NCBI RefSeq assembly: GCF_048544455.1
Contig: NC_133534.1
Location: forward strand, 30,952,217-31,016,216
Reading direction: 5' to 3'
DNA length: 64,000 bases
DNA from: Silene latifolia
Taxonomy: Eukaryota; Streptophyta; Magnoliopsida; Caryophyllales; Caryophyllaceae
A model generated the notes under the pieces. That model searched no databases. It was not told the origin of the DNA and worked only from the letters and a program-made list of their open reading frames with translations. The position numbers were made by a program, and so were the translations under genes. Shown here in pieces: positions 43,104 through 52,613 of the stretch (the stretch's first letter is position 1; every line of letters starts with the position of its first letter).

Positions 43104-44393
43104 TGTTGAAGTATCTGTCCTCGACAATAATGCGAACATGATTAAATCTCATATTAAGAATACACAAGGGATTGTAACATTTTATTGTCAACTGATCCAC
43201 ATTAATCGGTAATGATTGGCTTACTAGAGTTTGACATTATTGTCGTGTGGCGGTGGTGATCAGTTGATCCCTTAAGGTCATACCTTTATGGAAACATTCT
43301 TAATTGATTAATTAATTAATTGTATGACGATACAAGTTAGTTAATTCCTTAAAATTGTACAAATGATTTTGTGAGAAATTATACGTATCTTATTGTAATT
43401 CGATTAAATAAGATTCTCACTAAGTAATTAAAATTGTTGTATTACTTAGGTTATTTATTGTTTATGAAACAATGGAAATGAGAATTGAATTGTTTATTAT
43501 AAATACAAGTAGTTGTGGTTTATAATTATATGACCCATTTTAAGTAATAGTAATTGTGAATTACTAGTTATTTTTTGTATGTGATTTATTTTGTTTATAT
43601 AATGATTTTTAATTTGTTAAAAATGCATTATTTAAATGACATCACTAGTAACATGTCCAATTTGTCACACAATACAAAATAACAAATTGACAAAGTTAAA
43701 ATGGATCCACATTACACATGTGTGCCGTATAAGTACAAAGGGAGAGGATTATTTGTGCTTTAATTAGTTTATTTAGTGGGTAACATGATGATTACCTACT
43801 AATCATAGGGTTGCATACCTATTGATCTTGTGAAGAGCAACAACAAAAGCTATTGGGCACTCTTCCCCCTCCAAGCTACCCGGCCACCCTAGAGGAAAAG
43901 AGAGTTTTTCTCTTCAAAAGATTAACAATTCATTCTCCAATTGATTCATTCACTTGAATTACAACTTATCTCACTAGTTTTGTGGTTGAACAGTATTCAT
44001 AAAATCTCACATAAATCTCTAATAATATTCTATCAATACTCGAAGTAGTATACATATAATATTAGTAATTTTAAGGGAACAAATATTAATTTCTAGTATC
44101 TAAATTAATATTTGTATTAAGAAGGATTTCCTTGGTACAAATCCTTTGGGAGAGATTCTACTCTTGAATCTTGTTCATCCATTAGGAAAGCTCAAGAACT
44201 AAGTAAGGTAGGAGACCTTACTTGTGCGCATGTAGCCGAAACTACAAATGTAGGGAATTTTTCTTTACTCTTGTATTTTATGACTAAATTAATTTTTCTT
44301 TACTTGTGCGCATGGATCTTAAATTAATTTTATGACTAAATTAATTATTCACACATTCAATATGTAAACAAATGAGATTTTTGAATCCCAACA
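43104..44393 (+). repeat. Solo LTR F2 (copia-type) in D gag
   Basis: 1290 bp, TGTTGAAGTATC to CCCAACA. Target duplications are TGAAC (43099-43103) and TGAGC (44394-44398), one base different. It has the copia LTR core (GTTTGACATTATTGTC, GGTGATCAGTTGATCCC, GGTCATACC) and is the same size as the LTRs at 4167 and 15599. Its excision would restore the gag reading PLN-HIRA. Confidence 0.9.
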
Positions 44394-44545
44394 TGAGCCA
44401 CATTCGTGCCTTAAAAGATTACATATTTATCAAAGGCATTAAACCAGAGATGTTCTTAAAGATCTTTCTTTCATCTCTCGATATTATCCCTAAACAGTGG
44501 TTCTACTCCTTGGAACACAAGAGAATTGCTACTTGGGATGATTCT

Positions 44546-46424
44546 TGATGTGAACATTATTTGCACACATTTAGTCCCCTAATTGAGCCTATTTTGCATA
44601 CTATTATAACATTCTATGGCCATTTTATCCGTCAAAATCTTCCTATTTGCTTTTCTATCGCATTTAATATGTTTTGTAGAAAAGAAGATAATAAGGCGGA
44701 AATTCCCGTCTTTTGTGCATATTTGGAAGCTTATTGATGATATTAGATGGACTAGTATGAAGAGGAGGCAAGAATGATGACCAATGATGTAGGAATAAAG
44801 AGTATATAGAAGGATCAAAGTGTTAAAAGTAAGAATGACGAGAGGGAAGGCATTACAAGAAGAAATTGCTCGGAGCTCAAACCAAGAGTTGGTCCTTTGG
44901 CTCTGAAAATATGCTATATGGAACGGCGTCGAAAAAACAAGCGATCTACTCTTTTGAATCGCTCCAATAGGAGTCCGGATGAGAAAATGACGTCCGTTTT
45001 ACAATCTGAGGTCAAACAAAGAAGCTGTTCGGGAATCCGCGCGTCCCGAGACAAATCCGCCCGTCTTCCCCAAGACGCCCGTCTTCCCTACAAGACGCCC
45101 GTCTTTGGCTGGGAAAAACAAGAAATTTCGCTGGAAGACAATCCGCCCGGATTCTCTACAATCCGCCCGGATTGCATCTTCTGAATCCGCCCGTCCCGAC
45201 TCCAATACGCACAGATTCCTCTACAGCGCAATTTCGTCTTCTCCAAGCTACAAAGAAAGAAGTCCTTCCTTCGAAAAATACCGGCTCCTCCCTGCTCAAA
45301 CTCAAAAGTGTAATTACTATTTTAGCCTTAGTTAACCCTAAATGCATCCACCTAATTTCCACTATATATACCCCATTTGTAATAATCAAATCATCAAGTT
45401 TTATTAGATTAGAATCAAGTCTCCTTAGATTAAATCAAGCTTTCTTAGATTAGATTAGGAGTAGATTAGAATAGATTACTCTTTAATCTTTCCACAAATT
45501 ACACATTAATCTTTCCATAATTATTGTTCAAGTTTATTATTCAAGTTTATTATTGGGTAATTGAAGATTATTGGGTTATTATTGGGAGATTGACAACCTT
45601 CCATCAATCATCAAGTTTCTTCTATTATTCTTTGCTTTATTATTGGAATCATTAGTAGGTATAATCTCTTAATCCCTTTTTAATTATTGTTAATTATCTT
45701 CATTTGTTCATCATGTTTTACCTTGTTAATATGATTGACAACCTTGCTAGCATGTTCAACATGATAATGAGTGAGTAGTTTCTTTGGCTAGGATTAATGG
45801 GTAATTAGGGGAAACAAACATGGGATTGATTCATGCTTAATCTAATATGTTTTCACATAATTAAATTGCTTGCTTGTTGTGATGTCAACTTTATGCACAT
45901 GTTATGTTTGATGAAATGCTAAGCCTATGAATCCTTGCATTTACAACCATCTCTTATCTACTCAACTTGACTTGTAAGATATAAACCAACTCGAGTCTTG
46001 TTAGACCATGCATAGAAGTTGAATAGGAGGAAAGTAAGTCGACTTGTAGGTGTTGTACAATCTAATCGATTCGGCTCCGGGACCCAACTCTTCTTATGAA
46101 CCGTAAGACATAAACCAACTCGGTTTCTCCACAACAATAATTGCTTGCATATAATTGAGAACATGTTTGTGTGATCAATACCATGAATTCCCTATGACCC
46201 CATGATGTCCTAGTACCCTTTATTATTTGTTTTCAATCTTATTTGCTTTATTGCTTGCATTAGTTTAGACACAACTACAAACCCCATCAATTGTGACACT
46301 AGCATAAATTGAGATAGATAGACTTAGAACCCAAAGCACACCGTCCCATGGATCGACCTCGACTTACCGCTAACTAGTTGTTTGTTGAGTATTATAAATG
46401 TGTTTGATGGATGTGTGACGACCA
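44546..46424 (+). repeat. Solo LTR C (relative of element A) in D gag
   Basis: 1879 bp, TGATGTGAACAT to GACGACCA. Target duplications ATTCT (44541-44545) and ACTCT (46425-46429) differ at one base. The second half matches the A LTR (GGGAGATTGACAACCTTCC, AACTCGAGTC, GATTCGGCTCCGGGACCC), but the family is distinct. It carries its own palindromic-site array (45034-45197) and a TATA-like TATATATA (45363-45370). The ORF starting at 46382 begins by chance in its last bases. Confidence 0.88.
45034..45197. repeat. Palindromic-site array in LTR C
   Basis: Sites: 45034 (AATCCGCGCGTCCC), 45054 (AATCCG-CC-CGTCTT), 45072 and 45092 (AAGACG-CC-CGTCTT, perfect palindromes), 45140 and 45160 (AATCCG-CC-CGGATT, perfect palindromes) and 45184 (AATCCG-CC-CGTCCC). 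Neighbouring starts are 18, 20 or 24 bp apart, apart from one 48-bp step. Confidence 0.92.
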
Positions 46425-47834
46425 ACTCTTGTCCTATCAATGCTGCAATTGAGTTCACCAAACAGTACGCAGATAATGTTGAAATTCAAGTCAATATGCG
46501 CACTCTAGAGGTTCCTACCCAAAATGGGAAAGAAGGCTTCACCGACTTCTTAAGTAGGTGGAGAAAGACTAGCACACAATTGGTTGAACGCCCAGATGAA
46601 GCCACTCTTGTGGAAAGGTTCGTGGATAATTTGAGACCCGTTTATGCGAACCATTTGAGGTACCAAAACATAAAGACTTTCAAAGACTTGACTGTGCTGG
46701 GAACGAGAATTGAAGACGACATCCGTAAAGGACTCTTGTCCAAAACGGTAGGTCGCGGATATCAGGGTTCAACGATTCGTTCTTCTGGCTCCACTAGTAA
46801 GACCGATGAGGTTAACCTTATCGAATCATCTAAGAAGAATAACCCGCAAAGGATGTTCACAAACAATGGTGATTCATATTCCAACACTCTGAAAAGGTTG
46901 ATAGAACAAGGTAAGCTCCAACCCATAGGACCTACACCTGACTTAGAGAAGAAGTCTAAATTCTGGGATGAGAACGCATACTGTGAATATCAATGAGGCA
47001 AAGGACATGATATAGAGAAATGTTTCAAATTGAAACATGTCATTCAGGATATGATTGAAGATGGTCGTTTACCCATACCTCCCGGAAGCAAGCCTAACAG
47101 TACTCAGAATCTTCTTGGAATTCAGATGATTACAGATGAAGAATCCACCTTGTATTGTTCACACCTCATCTATTTAGTCAAAGACGAGATTCATGCACTA
47201 GAAAATGATGCAAGTTATTCCACCATCTCTCCTACCATTGCTGATTTTATCGCATGGGCAAAGAGTGCGGGTAGGCATGTTTCAGAACTAGAGGCTGCAG
47301 TGGCATCCCTACGCAATCCAAGCACTATGCCTCAGGAAAACATGCCACTGACCCCAACTCTATCTCAAGAATCTACGATGCAAGAGGTAATCGCAGTAGT
47401 CGACCATCTAGTCGAGCAAATAACCAGTCTAGAAACCGAAATCATCAGGTTGAGAGATCTCAGTACCGTCAACGGAGTATGGGCAGACGACAATGAAGAC
47501 AAATACCTCACGGAACACTATCGAGTCAAGGTCAGTGAGGATATAGTCAAGGCTAGAGAAGGTCAAGATATAGACCACCTTACTCGCTCCGGACGTCCAT
47601 ATCAAAATGTCTCTCAATACACGCCTACTATTAATGGTCCAGCTACTAATACCAATTTCATCACACTAAATGATGGCGAAGATACATTTCCTGACCATTT
47701 ACTAAAACAACTACAAAAGACAAAGGTTGATCTTTCAGTCTGGCAACTAGTTGCGAGTTCATTTCCCCATCGTCAAGCTTTACTGCAAGCATTGGCTAAA
47801 CTAAATGTAGCTCACGATTCTACACCTGATGACG

Positions 47835-47901
47835 TGACGTGACTCATATTTGAGCATATTTAGTCCCTGAATTAGCCTCGTTCCTATGCTTTTTAGTGCA
47901 T
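47835..47901 (+). repeat. Stub of an A-type LTR
   Basis: 67 bp matching the start of the A LTR (TGACGTGACTCATATTTGAG, then TTTAGTCCC…GAATTAGCCTCG). It begins exactly at an LTR start and is cut by B2 at 47902. The rest of this second A-family insertion should lie to the right of B2 and G. Confidence 0.8.
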
Positions 47902-49411
47902 TGATGCGTGTCGTTTATATGATGTATTCCACCTCATTTTACACGCATTTCAGAGCTCATTTATGTAGTTTATGCTACTATTACCCCTATTTCCGTCTAC
48001 TTTCGTTTTTTTGTACATTATTGCAGAAATGTGAAGAATTCAGCGTAAATTAAGCTAAATCCGTCCCCGAGTATCCTGCATTGCATTTGACGTGAAGTAT
48101 TCACTTAAGGAACGAGCTTGGTGCGTATATCAAGGCCCAAAAGACAAATCCACGAGATTATAGAAGTCAAGTATCAGTTAAAGCAGTCGATCGACCACTG
48201 CCTTTGGTCGATCGGCCAACCCACGGGTTCCAGTAGCTACTGTACACTGCAGAGCAGTCGATCGACCGCCATGCTTGGTCGATCGACCAAGCCGCTACTT
48301 CAGACGAGAATTAAAAGGTTGAGAAACTTGAAGCCCATTGTATTTAGGTTTTGGAAATAAAAGCTACGTTGTATTCTATATAACGTAAGCTAGGTTTTGA
48401 GAATATTCATCCAGTTACATTAAGTTTTCACATTCAGTTTTAGTCAGTTTTCAACATTCAGTAATTAGGTTTCTTAATATTATTTCGTTAAAATACTTTT
48501 GCATTCGGTTTCTGGATCTCTCTCTCCAATTCCAATCGGTATTCTTCTGCTAATATTTCAGTTTGCTTTATTATCGTTTATAGGATAGAATTGCTAGTTA
48601 GTTTCCCGAAACCGATTTATCGTTTATGTTAATTGTTTGTTCTATTACTTCAAGCATGAATTCTTTTGTTTATTTCATTAATTTCATTGTTGTTATCAAT
48701 CCCAGTATGAGTAGCTAAATTGCTTGTGCTAGGATGTAGGGGAATTATAGTGTAGGCGGCGTAGAATTAATATGGACTGAAATCGCGTGTCAGTCGATCG
48801 ACCACCATACCTGGTCGATCGACTGGCCACGTGAGGTTTTACCTTCGTTTTAATTGTTTTAATTCTTTATTCGACGAATCGAGTGCACACGACTAGTTGA
48901 ATGTTTAGGATTTGACTGACCCGTTAGATCGAGAGATAGGGACAGTTGTTAGATCACCAATTAAAATGACTAAACTATGCTGAGATCGAAAGATAGGTAA
49001 AGTTTAGATTATCAGTCACTTTTCAGAACGAGAGTCAGTATTAGTGATATTAGGGACTTATAGCGAGATCGAAAGATGCTATTTGTTAAGAGTGGACCGA
49101 GAGGACCTCTTGCTTTCCCGCCTCATGTGTTTGATTTAGACCTACTTAGTATGCTGCCGCCGAAACTATAGTGAACAGACCATCCTAATACCTTTCTTTA
49201 TATTTGTTTTAATATATTTCTTTAGTTCAATTTTCATTGCTATTAGCTAAAGACCAAATCAACATCAAACTCCCACATTTGTTACCTTAGGACTAATTCA
49301 GAACAATTATTAATTACATTCGCCTCCCTGTGGTTCGACCCGACAGCCACTATCATTAGTAGTAGTTGGAATTATAAATCTTATTTTTGGTACTCACAAC
49401 GACGGGTATCA
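47902..49411 (+). repeat. Element B2: 5' LTR
   Basis: 1510 bp, TGATGCGTGTC to GTATCA. The left flank TGCAT (47897-47901) is the presumed target duplication; the right copy is out of the window. Palindrome sites: 48186, 48207 (one mismatch), 48257, 48278, 48793 and 48814. The TATA hairpin at 48364-48390 is partly degraded. Confidence 0.9.
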
Positions 49412-49416
49412 AATTT

Positions 49417-49434
49417 TGGCGCCGTTGTCGGGGA
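49417..49434 (+). promoter_or_regulatory. Primer binding site of B2 (tRNA-Asp type)
   Basis: TGGCGCCGTTGTCGGGGA, one mismatch from the tRNA-Asp complement. Confidence 0.85.
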
Positions 49435-49538
49435 GGCAATTGTTCTAATTTTTAGTTGTTTTATATTTTAGTATTTCTTTAGTTTAAGGGACATCTGTTC
49501 CTTAAACTCTTCTTATACTCTTCTTGTAGTTTCTTCTT

Positions 49539-52500
49539 ATGCGCAGGTCACAGGGTGGTGAACTACTACCATTCAATCCTGAGCTTGAGAGAACCTTGCG
49601 AGCAAAGAGGAGATTGTTTCAAGACCAACAATCAGAGGAAGAGTTTGGTTCTCACTCTAGCTTTTACGAGAACGAGCTGTTCGAGGAGGATCCACCCTCA
49701 TCTTCAGTTTCTACTTCATCAGCTGAGACCGTCACATCTCCAGATCTTCCAGTCATGGCTAAAGAAGCAAGTATAGCCAGTCACTCAGAGCCGGCAGCTG
49801 AGAATCTCTACAAGGGATTCGCATTACCACGAGAGGCAAGAAAATTCGAGCCAAAGCCTTCCTATATCAATTTGGTTGAGAGAAACCAATTCGGGGGAGC
49901 TGCAACTGAAGATGCAGCCAAACACATGGAAATATTCATTGATTATTGCTATTCCATGACCCCATCAGCCGGTGTGACTCCTGACCAAGTGAAGGAGACC
50001 ATGTTTATATTCTCCCTTCGTGATGCTGGGAGGGAATGGTATAGAGACCTGGATCGAGCTGCTCACGGGATCACCGACTGGAATTCTTTAGCCCTGGCGT
50101 TCTATAAGAAGTATTTCTCTGCCTCGAAGACCAATGTCATTAGAGCTCAGATCACGAGCTTTAAACATGGGCCTGATGAGAACTTTCAAGAAGCATGGGT
50201 CCGTTTCAAGAAACTGGTGCGAACCATTCCGCACCATGGGTTCGAGAAGTGGAGTCTATGCAATTAGTTCTATAATGGGATGTACGACGATCATAGGGCT
50301 ATCTTGGATGCTGCAGCTAGTGGCAGATTCCAGGAGAATATGGGAGAGACTAAGGGGTGGAAGATCATTGATGATCTGGCCACCCATAAAGCTGAGTATG
50401 GGAATTCCAGGTGGAATCAAAGCAGAGCTGCTGAATCTCCTTCTGTAGCTGCATTAGAGGCTCTCACGGCGAGGTTCGATAAATATGAGTTGCGAGGAGC
50501 TTCAAAAGGAGGAATGTATCATGTTAATGCTGTTTCAGACGGTCCTTTCGTCTGTAGAAGATGTGGAGCTGAGGGACATGTTTCAGAAAATTGTCCTAGT
50601 CCCTTTGAGTCTTGTGCTGCCTTTCAACACTATAGGCAGACCAACACTTATTATGAGTCGAATGTCCATCCTAACTTGAGGTGGAGTAGCCAGAACGTCC
50701 TAAATCCAACTCCACCTCCACAACAGCCACAGCAGCAGCCTTATGTGCCCCCTCATAAGCAGCAGCCATATCAAAAGCCTCCGTATGTTCCTCAGCAGCA
50801 GCAACAATCCCAAAATTCTGATTTTACCGAGTTGAAGAACTTATTGCTGAAGGAGTCCCAAGCTAGAGAGGCCGGGATGAAGATGCAAGAGAGCCAAATT
50901 GCTCAATTGGCTAGCAAGAATACCACTCGAGCTCCGGGACATTTACCGACTCAGACGAACCAAAAAGAGACCCTTAATGCCATTACTTTGAGGAGTGGGT
51001 CCACCCCGGAGGGGCCTGCTATGGTTGAGGATGCCCCTGAAAAAGATGAGCCGGAAAAAAGTCAAAAGAATGCAGTGAAGAAAAAAAACTAGACAAAGAC
51101 GATCAGTAGGTATGTCAGTCGATCGACTGACATTCCCAGTCGATCGATTGAAGCGCGACAAACAATAGCTTCTGGTCCTGTTCAAGTCAGTCGATCGACT
51201 GACATCACCGGTCAATCGATTGAGATTGCTGCTGAAAGTGATTCTTTTCGTCCTCCAATGCCTAATAACCTGAGGGATCACTTGTTTTGGGGTACGACCG
51301 TCCCGAAAATATTGGGGCAGGACCCAAATGCTGATGGGTCAGTCTCGGTTCCGAAGTATGACCCAATGTCGATCAATGGTTCTTATTTGAGACGGTCTGA
51401 AGAGGGGTCGAGCTTCAACAAAGAGAAGGTAGTGGACTTTCAGCCTAAGTCCACGGATGCCGGCATGCGAGATTTAGAGGAGAGGGCTAAGCTGTTACTC
51501 ACAGCCCCATACCCAGAAAGACTAGTGCCGACGATGGAACAGGTATCTTTCAATAAATTTAAAAATGTTGTTCGTAGCTTAAACGTACAAGTACCTTTCC
51601 TTGAATTAGTAAATCAAGTGTCTGCTTACATGAAATTTATGAAGCAATTACTTTCTAAAAAGAGGTCACTTGAAACTGTGCATACTGTCGCACTCACTGA
51701 GGAGTCATGCTATTATTTGACCCATACTACACCCCATAAGCTAGAGGACCCAGGTAGCTTTTCTGTTCCTTGCAATATAGGTACCTTCTCAATTAAGAAG
51801 GCATTATGTGACCTAGGAGCTAGTATTAGCGTCATGCCCTTGAGTCTAGCTAGGAAGTTGAAGTTAAATAGGTTTGCAGTCACCGACATGACAGTCCAGA
51901 TGGCTGACCGATCTGCGGTCCAGCCAATAGGAGTCTTAGAGGACATTCCTGTCCAAATAGGGAAGTTTTTCTTCCCTGTTGATTTCGTTGTCCTAGATAT
52001 GCCTGAGGATGCTCACATACCTATCATACTAGGTAGACCATTTCTGCACACTGCTGGTGCAGTTATTGATGTAGGCTCAGGAACCTTGACCTTCAAAGTG
52101 GGGAAACACTCCATTGTCTTCGCTCAGACAGCTAAGAAGAAAGACCCCATGTGGCCTGTCACTTGTAATACGGTTTCTGAAAAGAAATCATACTTTGTGC
52201 TTCCTGAATTGCCTGTCTCTATTCCTGTTTCTGTTGTAAAACCTCCGCCCCAGACTGGGAGGAAAAAGGAGGAAGATTTTGTTGTTTTAGACATTGCAAG
52301 AGCTGGTTTGGGAAAGGAAGAGCTGCAAGTTGCTCCAGCTGTGGAGGAGCAAATCGTTTCGAGAGGCGGTCTTAGATGCCTTAGCTATGGCACTGATGAG
52401 GAGCTTGAAGATGAGCCAGTCAGAGTAAGGGAGTCCGACTTGGATTCCGACGAGCTAGAGGAGGTCATTGATTGGGGAGATGATCGGTTGAGTTCTGCGG

Positions 52501-52613
52501 ATGCTGACGCTAAGAAGGGTGCAGCTGAGAAGATGAGCACCGCTGAGGCTACCTCTAGTAGCCAGAAGCCGACGAAGTGGGCCATTCCATGGCCGTTCTT
52601 GATCAACTATTAG
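49539..52613 (+). pseudogene. B2 Gag-protease gene, two nonsense codons
   Basis: A single frame of 1025 codons with only two in-frame TAGs (50265-50267 and 51090-51092) and no frameshift. Both are sense codons in B1. The ATG follows the same leader as in B0 and B1 (TTTCTTCTTATGCGCAGG). The Gag core FIFSLRDAGREWYRDLD, an intact CCHC knuckle CRRCGAEGHVSENC (near 50554-50595), a Gln/Pro-rich linker, the SRSTD heptad region, protease DLGAS at residue 758 and ILGRPFLHTAG are present. The acidic tail ends WAIPWPFLINY. Like B1 it is followed by untranslated DNA, not by RT. It is the best-preserved B copy. Confidence 0.92.
51118..51220. repeat. B palindrome quadruplet inside B2 gag
   Basis: Sites at 51118, 51139 (GTCGATCGAT), 51190 and 51211 (GTCAATCGAT). 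Spacings are 21, 51 and 21 bp, as in B0 and B1 gag. The second site of each pair carries the changes. Confidence 0.95.

Larger units (their letters stand above)
42615..47834 (+). pseudogene. Element D gag (Tat-lineage), split by two solo LTRs
   Basis: Three pieces, 42615-43103, 44399-44545 and 46430-47834, join in meaning once two solo LTRs and their target duplications are removed. The N-terminal part has a coiled Gln/Leu/Glu stretch and a TAA at 42978-42980. The Gag core spans KFKGHENPLN, then HIRALKDYIFIKG, then PKQWFYSLE, then NMRTLEVPTQNGKEGF and VERFVDNLRP. A degraded knuckle (YCEYQ, stop at 46994-46996, GKGHDIEKC) and KHVIQDMIEDGRLP follow, as in Tat/Ogre Gag. The tail has low similarity to anything I recognise. 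The start codon is uncertain; ATG at 42675 is an alternative. It ends where an A-type LTR stub begins, so protease and pol are not in the window. Confidence 0.8.
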
